DNA from: Streptomyces achromogenes
Lineage (GTDB): Bacteria > Actinomycetota > Actinomycetes > Streptomycetales > Streptomycetaceae
Length of the DNA stretch: 64,000 bases
Assembly (NCBI RefSeq): GCF_030816715.1
Contig: NZ_JAUSYH010000001.1
Location: 1,426,001-1,490,000, forward strand
Reading direction: 5' to 3'
Both the position numbers and the translations under genes were made by a program. Below the pieces are notes generated by a model that saw only the letters and a list, made by a program, of their open reading frames with translations, was not told where the DNA came from and did not search any database. This document shows, piece by piece, positions 25,851 to 34,563 of the stretch; position 1 is the first letter of the stretch, and each line of letters starts with the position of its first letter.

Positions 25851-27137
25851 TCATCGGGTCACCGTCCATTTCTGCTGGGCCGCGCCGGTGCAGGTCCAGA
25901 TCCGCAGCCGGGTGCCGTTTGCGGAGCCGCCGCCCGCGGCGTCCAGGCATTTGTTCGCCTGCGGGTTGACGACGTCCCGGGCGGCGGGGAGGGCCCACTG
26001 CTGGGCCGCGGTGCCGTTGCAGTCCCAGAGCTGGACGGGGGTGCCGTCCCCCGTGCCGCCCGAGGCGACGTCGAGGCACTTGCCGAGCGCGCGGATCGTG
26101 CCGTCGGTTCCCACCGCCCACCGCTGGGCGGCGGTGCCGTTGCAGTCGTACAGCTGCACGGCCGTGCCGTTGGCGGGGCTCGCCCCTGCCACGTCCACGC
26201 ACCTGCCGCCGATCCCGGTGATCGGGCCGGCACCCGGCCGGGCGGTGCCGGTGCTGACGCGGACGTGGTCGACCACGAGCTGCTGAGGGAACGCCGTGCC
26301 GCCGTCGGGGTCGCCGGGCCAGTAGCCGCCGACCGCCAGGTTGAGGATCAGGAAGAAGGGCTTGTCGAAGACCCATCGCCGTCCGCCCAGGTCGGCTGGG
26401 GTCCGCCGCTGGTAGACGGCGCCGTCGACGGACCAGGTGACCGCGTTCGGGCTCCAGTCGACGGCGAAGGTGTGGAAGGCGTCGGCGAACGCCTGTCCCC
26501 CGGGCAGGGTGTACCCGGCGCCGATGCCGCCGGAGCCCGAGTAGCCCGGTCCGTGCAGCGTCCCGTGCACCGTGGACGGCTCGAAGCCCACGTTCTCCAT
26601 GACGTCGATCTCGCCCGAGTCGGGCCAGCCGACGCGGCCGATGTCGTCGCCGAGCATCCAGAACGCGGGCCACATGCCCTGGCCGCGCGGGATCTTCATG
26701 CGGGCCTCGACGTGGCCGTACGTCGTGGTGAACCGGCCGGCCGTGTTCAGCCGGGCGGAGGTGTACTCGCACCGCCCGTACCAGCAGGCGTAGTCGCCGG
26801 GGTTCTCCCGTCGCGCGGTGACCACCAGGTGTCCTTGTCCGTCGAGGGCGGCGTTGCGGTTGCCCGCGGTGTAGTACTGCCGCTCGTGGTTGTCGGCGTT
26901 GTCACCGGTCTCGGTCTGCCATTTCGTCCCGTCCACGGCCGCGCCCGCCGGCCCGTCGAACTCGTCGGCGAACGTGACGGCCGCCGCCGCCCGGGCCGCG
27001 GGAGCCCCGACGGAGCGTGCCGCGGGTTCCGCGGCGGAGGGTGACGCGCCGTGCGCCGGCAGGGCGGACAGCGAGGCGAAGGCCATGAGCGAGGCGAGGG
27101 AGACCAGCAGGCGCCGGGTCGGGCGCGGAGAGTTCAT
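25851..27137 (-). CDS. Secreted GH16 beta-glucanase with ricin-type lectin domain
   Basis: 428 aa from ATG 27137. Signal peptide (RPTRR, hydrophobic core, cleavage after AHG/A near 30). The GH16 catalytic domain (about 53-285) has the signature EIDVME with nucleophile Glu176, Asp178 and acid/base Glu181, plus GMWPAFWML and VGGYWPGDPDGG. This is the laminarinase/endo-1,3-beta-glucanase branch. A C-terminal ricin B-type beta-trefoil (about 300-428) shows three subunits with CVDVAG, CLDVAS, CLDAAG and QRW/QQW/QKW motifs, which bind galactose- or glucan-type carbohydrates. The enzyme is exported to degrade fungal or plant beta-glucan. Upstream lies a promoter with a DasR-like operator. Confidence 0.93.
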   Translation of the reverse strand: MNSPRPTRRLLVSLASLMAFASLSALPAHGASPSAAEPAARSVGAPAARAAAAVTFADEFDGPAGAAVDGTKWQTETGDNADNHERQYYTAGNRNAALDGQGHLVVTARRENPGDYACWYGRCEYTSARLNTAGRFTTTYGHVEARMKIPRGQGMWPAFWMLGDDIGRVGWPDSGEIDVMENVGFEPSTVHGTLHGPGYSGSGGIGAGYTLPGGQAFADAFHTFAVDWSPNAVTWSVDGAVYQRRTPADLGGRRWVFDKPFFLILNLAVGGYWPGDPDGGTAFPQQLVVDHVRVSTGTARPGAGPITGIGGRCVDVAGASPANGTAVQLYDCNGTAAQRWAVGTDGTIRALGKCLDVASGGTGDGTPVQLWDCNGTAAQQWALPAARDVVNPQANKCLDAAGGGSANGTRLRIWTCTGAAQQKWTVTR

Positions 27138-27286
27138 GACTCTCCCTTCAGGGCACGAAGGGCCGACTAGGCATGCCCATGACAGATCACGAAGGGCCGC
27201 GGCCGAGGAGCGGGCCGCCGAATGCCGTGCCGACCGGACGGGGGGGTGGGTGAACCGGCCGTGACCAAGGCTTAGTTCACTACCTG

Positions 27287-27315
27287 ATTTAAGAAGTGAG
27301 CAATACAAGTGTCAA
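27287..27315 (-). promoter_or_regulatory. Promoter of the GH16 gene (-35 TTGACA, -10 TTAAAT)
   Basis: On the minus strand TTGACA (27310-27315) and TTAAAT (27287-27292) are separated by exactly 17 bp, in an AT-rich island. It reads toward the GH16 gene and would give a leader of about 140 nt. TCACT/AGTGA arms also flank the -10 box. Confidence 0.6.
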
Positions 27316-27318
27316 GAG

Positions 27319-27334
27319 TTTGGTATGGACCAGT
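27319..27334. promoter_or_regulatory. DasR-like (dre) operator next to the GH16 promoter
   Basis: TGGTATGGACCA (27321-27332) matches the DasR-responsive-element core TGGTCTAGACCA at 10 of 12 positions and ends 5 bp upstream of the -35 box. On the minus strand it reads TGGTCCATACCA, close to the TGGTCCAGACCT direct repeats of Streptomyces chitinase promoters. GlcNAc-linked control by the GntR regulator DasR is a reasonable inference. Confidence 0.55.
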
Positions 27335-27557
27335 TGCACCGGCGTCCGGGGGCCGGCGGCAGACGACGACCCCGGTGCGGCGAATGGCCGACCATGACGG
27401 CGCTGGGTGGCCGTCACCGTCGACGCCTTCCACCGCGTGTCCGTCCTCAGCGAGCGTCCGTGCGCTGAGCCGATCGGGGTCGGGAGGTTGGCCGTCGGCG
27501 CGTCCGGTAAGAATCGTGGGGTCCGCTGACCGTCGTCCGCCTCTGGAGGTCCCGTCC

Positions 27558-28637
27558 ATGCCCCACTCCGACGCCCGCGGCGCACGGGAGTTCGTGGACC
27601 CGGAGCCGCAAGGTGCGCCGTTCGACTGGGGGTTGCCCGGCCCGGGACCCGACGAGGCGTTCCTGGGCGAGCTGACGGGGCGGCGCGTGCTGGACCTCGG
27701 CTGCGGAACGGCCCGTCGCGCCGCCCGGCTCGTGCGGGCCCACGGCGCCGTCGTCGACGCCGTCGACCCGGCGGCGGACGCGATCGGACACGCCCGTGCC
27801 GGACACGGGTCCCTGCCCGGGCTTCGGCTCTTCCATCGCGCCCTGGACGCGCATCTGCGGACCGCCGAGCCCTACGACACGATCTACTCGGCGGGCGGCG
27901 TCCCGGCCGGCGATCTGCGCCGGCTGCTGCCCTCGCTGGCCACCGCGCTCGTCCCCGGGGGGACCCTCTGCCTCTCCGTGCCTGCCGGTGACCCGACGCC
28001 GGCCCGGCCCACGGTCCCGCCGTCGGCCCACCCGAAGACGCCCGCCCCCGACGCGTGGGACACGCTGCTCGCCGAACACGGGCTGCGCGTGGAGGAGACG
28101 GTCACGGTGCGCGCGTCCGGCCCCGCGGGCCGGAACGGCTACCGCCTCGTGCGGGCCCGGCGTCCCCTGCGCGTCCGCGCCCGCCCTCGCGGCGGCCGGC
28201 CGCCCGCGGCGCACGCCGCGATCGGCGTCGGCGCCATCGTGCACGGCCCCCGCGGACTGCTCCTGGGCCGCCACCGCCGGGGCACGTGGGAACTGCCCGG
28301 CGGCACGGTGGAACCCGGCGAGTCCCTGCGGGACACGGTCGTGCGGGAGTTGCGCGAGGAGACCGGGCTGCGGGCCGCCCCGTCCGGCGTCCGACTGCTG
28401 GGCACGCTCGTCGACGAGGCCGGCGGCATCGTGCGGATGACGGTCGGCGCCGTGGTGACCCGCTGGGAGGGCGAGCCGGCCGACCAGCCGGACGAGAGCG
28501 TCGGCGACTGGCGCTGGTACTCCCTCGACCGCCTGCCGCCGTCCCTGTTCGAGTGCAGCGCCCAGTCCCTCACCGCGTGGCGGCCGGACCTGCCGATCGA
28601 CCACGCCCCGGCCCACTTCACGCCCTACAGCCCCTGA
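27558..28637 (+). CDS. Fused class I methyltransferase - Nudix hydrolase
   Basis: 359 aa. The N-terminal half (about 25-205) is a SAM-dependent methyltransferase with motif [15 protein letters not shown] (near 44-58), AVDPAADAI and DTIYSAGG. After an Arg/Pro-rich hinge, the C-terminal half (about 220-355) is a Nudix domain with [21 protein letters not shown] and a complete Nudix box G-x5-E-x7-REUxEExGU from [10 protein letters not shown] to REETGL (near 252-274). The first part should use SAM; the second should hydrolyse a nucleotide diphosphate-X. The substrates are unknown and may be related, for example a damaged or modified nucleotide. Start ATG 27558 has GGAGG 8 nt upstream. The gene stands alone. 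Confidence 0.9.
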   Translation: MPHSDARGAREFVDPEPQGAPFDWGLPGPGPDEAFLGELTGRRVLDLGCGTARRAARLVRAHGAVVDAVDPAADAIGHARAGHGSLPGLRLFHRALDAHLRTAEPYDTIYSAGGVPAGDLRRLLPSLATALVPGGTLCLSVPAGDPTPARPTVPPSAHPKTPAPDAWDTLLAEHGLRVEETVTVRASGPAGRNGYRLVRARRPLRVRARPRGGRPPAAHAAIGVGAIVHGPRGLLLGRHRRGTWELPGGTVEPGESLRDTVVRELREETGLRAAPSGVRLLGTLVDEAGGIVRMTVGAVVTRWEGEPADQPDESVGDWRWYSLDRLPPSLFECSAQSLTAWRPDLPIDHAPAHFTPYSP

Positions 28638-28865
28638 CGGGACGGCGGTACGCATCAGGCGCCCGCCGCCGACCCCGGGCGTCGGGCGCGGATGCGGCGG
28701 GGGCGGGCGATAGCACAAAGGCGGCCACGGCGCGGCCGAACGGCGGAGCGAGTCACCCGGAATCGTGCCTTTCCTCACCCGTTCTCGTGGACTCCCCGTC
28801 CACCTCCCGCGGGTCGTTCCCGCAGGTCGTGGGAGAGTGACGGCCGGAATCGGACAGGGGGGCCT

Positions 28866-30113
28866 GTGACGCTTCGACAGAAACGGTCCGGGGCAGCCGG
28901 AACGCCTCCGCGCCGGAGGTTCCCGGCGCTGTCCGCCGCCCTGGCCCTCGTGGCCGGTGCGACGCTCGCGGGAGCGGCCCCGGCCCACGCCACGACCTGG
29001 ACCGGCGTGGCGCCCGGCGTGACGTACCGTCAGTACGACCTGGCCGCGGCCGCCGGGACGGCGCACGCCCACGTGCTCGGCGTCGACCTCGCCGACCCCC
29101 GTGTCCGCCTCGGCCTGTTGTACCCGGGGGTGATGACCGCCCGCTCGACCGTCTCCTCGCTGGCCGGCCGGCAGGGGGCCGTCGCCGGCGTCAACGGCGA
29201 CTTCTTCGACATCACCGAGGCGCAGCACCCGGGCGTCGCGGCGACCGGGGCGAGCGTCGGTCCGGCGGTCGCCGGCGGGAGGGCGTTGAAGGGCGCGGTC
29301 CCGAACGCGCAGCGGTTCGGTCCCACGCCGCCGCCGGGAGCGGACACCAGGGCCGTGGTCGGCGTCGGCGCCGACGGCAGGGCGAGGCTGGACAGCCTGA
29401 CCCTGGACGGCTCGTACACCGTCGAGGGCCGGCGCATGCCGCTGGGCGGCGTCAACCAGTACGCGCTGCCGGAGAACTCGGTCGGCGCGTACACCCCGGA
29501 GTGGGGCGACGTCTCGCGCCGGCGGGCCGTCTGCGGCTCGGACACCGCGCGGGCCGCGCCGTGCGGCAGCCGCACCTACGAGGTGACGCTGAAGAGGGGC
29601 CGGGTGGTGTCGGCCTCGGTCACGCCCGGCAGCGGCGCGATCGCCGCCGGCAGCACGGTCCTCGTCGGACGGGAGGCGGGCGCCCACCGCCTGAGGAGGC
29701 TCGTCGCGGGGCAGCGGGTGGCGGTGCGCTACGCGCTGGCGTCCGCGTCGAGGTCGGCCTACCGTTTCGCCGTCGGCGGCTTTCCGGTGCTGTCGGGCGG
29801 CCGGCCGCTCGCCGGTCTCGACGCGTCGGTCTCCGCGGTGCGCACGGCCGTCGGCATCGGCGACGGCGGACGGCGGGTGTTCCTGTTCACGCTGGACGGC
29901 GCCGCCCGGTACCGCGGGGGTCTGACGATCTCGGAGGTCGCCGCCGCCCTCAGGAGCCTCGGCGCGACGGAGGGCTTCAGCCTGGACGGCGGCGGATCCT
30001 CGACCCTGGTGGCCCGTCCGCCGGGCGCGGCCGCCGGGGTCACCGTGCGCAACCATCCGTCCGACGGGGCGGAGCGTCCCGTGGCGAACGGCGTCGGGGT
30101 CTTCGTCAGCTGA
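28866..30113 (+). CDS. Secreted phosphodiester glycosidase family protein (NAGPA/DUF2233-like)
   Basis: 415 aa from GTG 28866. Signal peptide with RRR, hydrophobic core and cleavage after AHA (about 42). The NAGPA domain (PF09992 type) is spread over the rest, with GVNGDFFDI near 110 and the C-terminal signature FSLDGGGSSTLVAR plus RPVANGVGVFVS. These proteins resemble the mammalian uncovering enzyme (N-acetylglucosamine-1-phosphodiester alpha-N-acetylglucosaminidase) and act outside the cell on phosphate-linked sugars or exopolysaccharide. A Cys pair (CGSDTARAAPCGS) may form a disulfide. The 228-bp region in front contains nothing that I can name with confidence. Confidence 0.87.
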   Translation: MTLRQKRSGAAGTPPRRRFPALSAALALVAGATLAGAAPAHATTWTGVAPGVTYRQYDLAAAAGTAHAHVLGVDLADPRVRLGLLYPGVMTARSTVSSLAGRQGAVAGVNGDFFDITEAQHPGVAATGASVGPAVAGGRALKGAVPNAQRFGPTPPPGADTRAVVGVGADGRARLDSLTLDGSYTVEGRRMPLGGVNQYALPENSVGAYTPEWGDVSRRRAVCGSDTARAAPCGSRTYEVTLKRGRVVSASVTPGSGAIAAGSTVLVGREAGAHRLRRLVAGQRVAVRYALASASRSAYRFAVGGFPVLSGGRPLAGLDASVSAVRTAVGIGDGGRRVFLFTLDGAARYRGGLTISEVAAALRSLGATEGFSLDGGGSSTLVARPPGAAAGVTVRNHPSDGAERPVANGVGVFVS

Positions 30114-30116
30114 CCC

Positions 30117-30144
30117 GGGACCACCGGACGCGCCCGGTGATCCC
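30117..30144. terminator. Terminator between convergent genes
   Basis: GGGACCACCGG (30117-30127) and CCGGTGATCCC (30134-30144) form an 11-bp stem with one mismatch and a 6-base loop, just after the glycosidase-like gene and before the end of the small membrane protein gene. Confidence 0.7.
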
Positions 30145-30176
30145 GGCGCCCCTGATGGTCCCGGCGCCGCGGAGCC

Positions 30177-30371
30177 TCACGGCCGCAGGCCGCCGACGAT
30201 GTCTGCCGTCGCCGTGAGGCCGCCGGCGATGGTGGGAGCCATGCTCGTGCCGGCCAGGAGGAACCCGAGCAGCAGACAGACCAGGGCGTGCGAGACCTTC
30301 AGTCCGCCGTTGCGCATGAAGATCACCGCCAGAACCAGCAGCAACAGCACCAGGGAAATCGAAACGGCCAC
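30177..30371 (-). CDS. Small two-helix membrane protein
   Basis: 64 aa. Start chosen as GTG 30371 because GGAGGAGG lies 6 nt upstream; the in-frame TTG at 30377 directly abuts the Shine-Dalgarno and is unlikely. Helix 1 (VSISLVLLLLVLAVIFM) is followed by RNGGLKVSHALVCLLLGFLLAG (helix 2) and an extracytoplasmic tail with TATADIVGGL. I recognise the type (short conserved actinobacterial membrane protein) but no function. Base use resembles the neighbours, so it looks like a genuine gene. Confidence 0.7.
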   Translation of the reverse strand: MAVSISLVLLLLVLAVIFMRNGGLKVSHALVCLLLGFLLAGTSMAPTIAGGLTATADIVGGLRP

Positions 30372-30481
30372 CGTCAACCTCCTCCACGTCCGTTTTCACA
30401 GCGTTCGGCCGCAAGTGTGGCGTAGCGGAGGTTTCGTCCGGGTGGCTGACCCGTCCGCCGAAGGAGTGGTGTCACGGAAGA

Positions 30482-30513
30482 GCCCGCCCCCTGGAACACC
30501 TCTGGGGGCGGGC
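30482..30513 (-). terminator. Terminator after the acyl-CoA dehydrogenase operon
   Basis: A perfect 10-bp stem (GCCCGCCCCC at 30482-30491, GGGGGCGGGC at 30504-30513) with a 12-base loop, 22 bp after the stop of the last gene of the minus-strand operon. Confidence 0.85.
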
Positions 30514-30534
30514 CTCACCGGGTGACGGCCGGGG

Positions 30535-31611
30535 TCAGGGGGCCCGCAGGTCGACGAGTTCGGCGACGGCCGCGCGGTGGGCGCCCGCGGTGCCGTAGGC
30601 GATCGAGTCGGCCTTGGCCCGCTTGAGGCACAGGTGGACGGGGTGCTCCCAGGTCATGCCGAGGCCGGCGTGCAGTTGCAGCGCCTCCTCGGCGGCGCGC
30701 ACGGCGACTCCCGCCGCGTAGGCCTGCGCGACGGCCGTCGCGAGGTCGGCGTCCTCGCCGTTCGCCAGCGCGTCGGCCGCGGCGCGGGCGGCGGCCCGGA
30801 GGTTGACGACCTCCAGCCACAGCTGCGCCAGCCGGTGCTTGAGGGCCTGGAAGCCGCCGACGGACCGGTTGAACTGCTTGCGCTCCTTCAGGTAACGCAC
30901 GGTCTCGGTCAACGCCCATTCGGCCAGCCCGAGTTGCTCGGAGGCGAGCAGTCCGGCCCCGGCACGCAGGGCGCGCCGCACGGCGGGTCCGGCGTCGCCG
31001 AGCCGCACGCCGGCCGGCGCCCCGGCGAGGGTGACGGTCGCCAGGGGCCGGGTGAGGTCGAACGACACCTGCGGGGTGACCGTCACGGCCGAGGCGTCGA
31101 CCGCGTACAGGCCTCCGTCGTCCGCGGGCACCAGCAGCAGGTCGGCGGCCACGGCGTCGGCGATGCCGGTCAGCTCGCCGGACAGCAGCCCGTTCTCGAG
31201 TCGTACGGCGGGAAAGTCGGCGCCGGGCGCGGTGTGCAGCCCCACGGCGAGCGCTGCGACCGTGGTCGCCGACGCCAGTCGCGCGAGAAGGTCGTCGGCG
31301 CCGCACGCCAGCAGCGCCTCGGTGGCCACCACCGCGCTCGTCAGGTAGGGCACGGGCGCGACCGCCCGTCCCAGTTCCTCGAGGACGACGGCCGCCTCCC
31401 GGTGCGTGGCGCCCTGTCCGTCCAGTTCCTCCGGGATCAGCAGGCCGGCGAGGCCCATGTCGCCGGTGAGCGTCTTCCACAGGGCGACGTCGTGCGGGGC
31501 GTCCGACTCGGTCCGCGCGATGACGCCGGCCGGGTCGAGGCGGTCGGTCAGCAGGTCCCGGACCGCCGACCGCAGCGCCTCTTCCTCTTCGGAGTAGAGA
31601 AGATCGGTCAT
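30535..31611 (-). CDS. Acyl-CoA dehydrogenase (short subunit-like)
   Basis: 358 aa. N-terminal helical domain (SEEEEALRSAVRDLL, GLAGLLIPEELDGQGATHREAAVVLEELGR), a reduced beta domain, and the C-terminal helical domain (LLASEQLGLAEWALTETVRYLKERKQFNRSVGGFQALKHRLA, LHAGLGMTWEHPVHLCLKRAKAD). The beta-domain FAD/CoA motifs are weaker than in the neighbouring dehydrogenase. This is typical of the second half of the heteromeric dehydrogenase pairs used for bulky acyl-CoAs such as steroid or ring-derived side chains. Start ATG overlaps the stop of 31608-32792 (ATGA). Both likely form one alpha2beta2 enzyme (inference). Confidence 0.87.
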   Translation of the reverse strand: MTDLLYSEEEEALRSAVRDLLTDRLDPAGVIARTESDAPHDVALWKTLTGDMGLAGLLIPEELDGQGATHREAAVVLEELGRAVAPVPYLTSAVVATEALLACGADDLLARLASATTVAALAVGLHTAPGADFPAVRLENGLLSGELTGIADAVAADLLLVPADDGGLYAVDASAVTVTPQVSFDLTRPLATVTLAGAPAGVRLGDAGPAVRRALRAGAGLLASEQLGLAEWALTETVRYLKERKQFNRSVGGFQALKHRLAQLWLEVVNLRAAARAAADALANGEDADLATAVAQAYAAGVAVRAAEEALQLHAGLGMTWEHPVHLCLKRAKADSIAYGTAGAHRAAVAELVDLRAP

Positions 31612-32792
31612 CGGGCGAGGTCCTTCCAGGCGACGTCCTTGTCGGTGCGCGGCTCGGACGGCAGGCCCAGGACGCGCTCGGCGACGATGTTCAGCAGGAC
31701 CTCGCTGGTCCCGCCCTCGATGCTGTTGCCCTTGGAGCGCAGGTAGCGGTACCCCGCGTCGCGGCCGGTGAAGTCCACGAGCTCCGGGCGGCGCATCGTC
31801 CAGTCGTCGTACAACAGGCCTTCCTCGCCGCGCAGTTCCACCTCCAGGCCGCTGATCTCCTGGTTGAGGCGGGCGAAGGCGAGCTTCATGCCGGCGCCCT
31901 CGGGGCCGGGCTGGCCCGACGCGAGCTGCTGGCGCAGGCGTTCACCGGTGAGGCGGGCCACCTCGGCCTCCACCCACAGCTTCAGCAGCCGCTGGTGCAG
32001 GTCGTGGGTGCGCAGTTCGGGCCGTTCGCGCCATGTCCTGGCGACCGGGCCGATCATGCCGCCCTCGCGGGGCAGCCGCATCCCGCCGATGGCGACGCGT
32101 TCGTTGTTCAGCGTGGTCAGCGCGACCCGCCAGCCCGCGCCGACCTCGCCGAGGCGGCGGGTGTCGGGGATGCGCACGCCGGTGAGGAAGACCTCGTTGA
32201 ACTCGGCCTCGCCGGTGATCTGGCGCAGCGGGCGCACCTCGACGCCCGGGTCGGTCATGTCGCAGAGGAAGTAGGTGATGCCCGCGTGCTTGGGCACGTC
32301 CGGGTCGGTGCGGGCGATGAGGATGGCCCAGCGGGCGACGTGGGCGCTGGAGGTCCACACCTTCTGCCCGTTGACGATCCAGTCACCGCCGTCCTCACGG
32401 ACGGCACGCGTGCCGAGCGCGGCCAGGTCGGAGCCGGCGCCGGGCTCGCTGAACAGTTGGCACCAGACCTCCTCGCCCGTCCACAGCGGCCGCAGGAACC
32501 GCTGCTTCTGCTCGTCGGTTCCGTACTTGAGGATCGTCGGCGCGGCCATGCCGAGGCCGATGCCGATGCGCCGGGGGTCGTTGTCGGGGGCGCCCGCGGC
32601 CTCCAGCTCGGCGTCGACGACGGCCTGGAGGGAGCGGGGGGCGCCGAGGCCGCCGAGGCCCTCCGGGTAGTGCACCCAGGCGAGCCCCGCGTCGAAGCGG
32701 GCCTTGAGGAAGTCCAGCCGGCCGGTCGTGGCGGGCGGGTGGTCCGCCAGCAACTGCGCTGTGCGGCGCTGGAGTTCGGCTGTGTCGGTCAT
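31608..32792 (-). CDS. Acyl-CoA dehydrogenase (FadE-like)
   Basis: 394 aa with the full three-domain fold. Motifs: WCQLFSEPGAGSDLAALGTRA (substrate and FAD region), DWIVNGQKVWTSSAHVARWAILIARTD, EVFLTGVRIPD and the C-terminal RYLRSKGNSIEGGTSEVLLNIVAERVLGLP. It oxidises an acyl-CoA at the alpha-beta position, passing electrons to ETF. It starts at ATG 32792 overlapping the stop of the oxidoreductase gene, and its stop overlaps the next dehydrogenase, so the three genes are a tightly coupled operon. The substrate is not evident. Confidence 0.92.
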   Translation of the reverse strand: MTDTAELQRRTAQLLADHPPATTGRLDFLKARFDAGLAWVHYPEGLGGLGAPRSLQAVVDAELEAAGAPDNDPRRIGIGLGMAAPTILKYGTDEQKQRFLRPLWTGEEVWCQLFSEPGAGSDLAALGTRAVREDGGDWIVNGQKVWTSSAHVARWAILIARTDPDVPKHAGITYFLCDMTDPGVEVRPLRQITGEAEFNEVFLTGVRIPDTRRLGEVGAGWRVALTTLNNERVAIGGMRLPREGGMIGPVARTWRERPELRTHDLHQRLLKLWVEAEVARLTGERLRQQLASGQPGPEGAGMKLAFARLNQEISGLEVELRGEEGLLYDDWTMRRPELVDFTGRDAGYRYLRSKGNSIEGGTSEVLLNIVAERVLGLPSEPRTDKDVAWKDLAR

Positions 32793-33760
32793 ACGGCGGC
32801 TCCGATCTGCGGTACGACGGCGACCCGGCCGGTGGTGACGCCGTCGGCGACCCGCTGCACGGCGGCCGCGGCCCCGTCGAGCGGTGTGCGCTCGCTGATC
32901 AGCGGCTTGATGGCACCCCGGGCGGCCAGGTCGGTGAGCTGCTCGTGGCAGTGCTGGACCAGCTTGGGGTTCTTCGTGTTGTACAGGCCCCAGTGCAGGC
33001 CGAGGATCGCGTAGTTCTTCACCAGCGCGTGGTTCAGCGCGGGGCTCGGGATGGTCCCGCTCGCGAAGCCGACGACCACGATCCGGCCCTCGAAGGCGAC
33101 GGTCTTGGCGGACTGCGTGTAGGCCTCGCCGCCGACGGGGTCGTAGATCACGTCGGCGCCCCGGCCGCCGGTGGCCTCCTTGACGGCGGCGACGACGTCC
33201 TCGGTGTGCCGGTCGATCACCGTGTCGCAGCCCAGTTCCCGGGCGACGGCCGCCTTCCCGGCGCCGCCCACGACGCCGATGACGGTCGCGCCCGCCGCCT
33301 TCCCGAGCTGTACGGCCGCGCTGCCGACGCCTCCGGCGGCGGCGTGGACGAGAAGTGTCTCGCCCGCCTCGAGGCGTGCCCTGCGGTGCAGACCGAACCA
33401 GCCGGTCTGGTAGCCGATGTGCAGGGCGGCGGCCTCGGCGTCGTCCAGCGACTCGGGGGCGGGCAGCAGGGCGGCGGCGTCCGCGACGGCGTACTCGGCG
33501 AAGCCGCCGTGCGGCAGGGCCGGGTTGGCGATCACACGGCGGCCGTCCTCGGTCTCGCCGCAGATCTCCACGCCCGGGGTGAACGGCAGCGGCGGCCGGA
33601 CCTGGTAGTGGCCCCGGCACATCAGCACGTCCGGGAAGTTGATGTTCGCGGCGCGCACCCTGAGCAGGACCTGGCCGTCGCCGGGCGTGGGCCGCTCCAC
33701 GTCCGCGAGCCGCATCACCTCGCTCGGCTCGCCGTTCTCGTGCACCTGCCATGCCTGCAT
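32789..33760 (-). CDS. NADPH:quinone oxidoreductase family protein (zinc-less MDR)
   Basis: 323 aa from ATG 33760, GGAGG 6 nt upstream. GroES-like N-terminal domain (VLLRVRAANINFPDVLMCRGHYQVRPPLPFTPGVEICGE) and a Rossmann domain with the NADPH motif AAAGGVGSAAVQLGKAAGATVIG. The catalytic zinc-binding residues of true alcohol dehydrogenases are absent, as expected for quinone oxidoreductases. It lies at the head of the acyl-CoA dehydrogenase operon and may reduce an enoyl or quinone intermediate. Confidence 0.92.
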   Translation of the reverse strand: MQAWQVHENGEPSEVMRLADVERPTPGDGQVLLRVRAANINFPDVLMCRGHYQVRPPLPFTPGVEICGETEDGRRVIANPALPHGGFAEYAVADAAALLPAPESLDDAEAAALHIGYQTGWFGLHRRARLEAGETLLVHAAAGGVGSAAVQLGKAAGATVIGVVGGAGKAAVARELGCDTVIDRHTEDVVAAVKEATGGRGADVIYDPVGGEAYTQSAKTVAFEGRIVVVGFASGTIPSPALNHALVKNYAILGLHWGLYNTKNPKLVQHCHEQLTDLAARGAIKPLISERTPLDGAAAAVQRVADGVTTGRVAVVPQIGAAV

Positions 33761-33809
33761 GCGGAGCCTCCACGGGACTGCGTCGTCGGACCCTGGTCCC
33801 GTGCATACT

Positions 33810-33821
33810 AAGCGGTCGCTT
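33810..33821. promoter_or_regulatory. AAGCG-GT-CGCTT palindrome upstream of the fatty-acid operon
   Basis: A palindrome with perfect 5-bp arms, 50 bp upstream of the oxidoreductase start and 26 bp from the end of the XRE-cupin gene. It resembles operators of TetR-type fatty-acid regulators such as KstR/FadR. No such regulator gene is adjacent. Confidence 0.45.
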
Positions 33822-33846
33822 GTCATTCGGGGAACCGTTGGGTGCG

Positions 33847-34419
33847 TCACCTCCGCGACGGCCGCGCCCGCACGTGCATCCGTTCGCCCTGCGGCCCGAA
33901 GAGGCTGAGGAACTCGGCCGGCCCTTCACCCGTGGATCCGAACCAGTGCGGCACGCGCGTGTCGAACTCCGCCGCCTCCCCCGCCGTCATCACCACGTCG
34001 TGCTCCGCGAGCACCACCCGCAGCCGTCCCGACATCACGTACAGCCACTCGTAACCCTCGTGGGTTCGCGGTTCCGGTTCCTCGTCGCGCTGGGGCACCA
34101 GCACTTTGAAGGCCTGAAGTCCGCCGGGCTGCCGGGACAGCGGCCAGAAGGTGCGCCCGTGCCGCACCAGGGGCTCGGCGCGCACCCGGGGGTCGCTGAC
34201 CGGGGGCGCCCCGACCAGTTCGTCCAGCGGCACCTGGTGGGCCTGCGCGATCGGCAGCAGCAGTTCCAGGCTGGGCTTGCGCAGCCCGGACTCCAGCCGC
34301 GACAGGGTGCTGACGGAGATGCCGGTCGCGCCGGACAGCGCGGCGAGCGTCACCTCCCGCTCCTTGCGGATCCGGCGGAGCCTGGGCCCGACCTCCGCGA
34401 GAACGTCATCGGTAGTCAT
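33847..34419 (-). CDS. XRE-family regulator with C-terminal cupin domain
   Basis: 190 aa from ATG 34419. HTH at about 12-66 (RLRRIRKEREVTLAALSGATGISVSTLSRLESGLRKPSLELLLPIA) and a cupin fold at about 105-185 (HEGYEWLYVMSGRLRVVLAEHD, FDTRVPHWFGS). Such proteins bind a small ligand in the cupin barrel and repress or activate neighbouring catabolic genes. It is upstream of and on the same strand as the oxidoreductase-dehydrogenase operon (86-bp gap) and divergent from the DNA ligase gene. Either could be its target. Confidence 0.9.
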   Translation of the reverse strand: MTTDDVLAEVGPRLRRIRKEREVTLAALSGATGISVSTLSRLESGLRKPSLELLLPIAQAHQVPLDELVGAPPVSDPRVRAEPLVRHGRTFWPLSRQPGGLQAFKVLVPQRDEEPEPRTHEGYEWLYVMSGRLRVVLAEHDVVMTAGEAAEFDTRVPHWFGSTGEGPAEFLSLFGPQGERMHVRARPSRR

Positions 34420-34495
34420 GTCCCCATCTTGCAGAATCGGCAACACGACCGACGGGGAGCCGCTGACGGCGGACCTCGGCTCGGCCGCCACGGCC

Positions 34496-34521
34496 GGCGG
34501 GACCGGCGGGACCGGCGGGAC
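34496..34521. repeat. 9-bp tandem repeat upstream of the ligase gene
   Basis: About three units of GGCGGGACC, 43 bp before the ligase start and within the divergent promoter region. Confidence 0.8.
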
Positions 34522-34563
34522 GGCCGGGGTGTAGTGACCGACTCACCGGTGCACCATGGCTGC

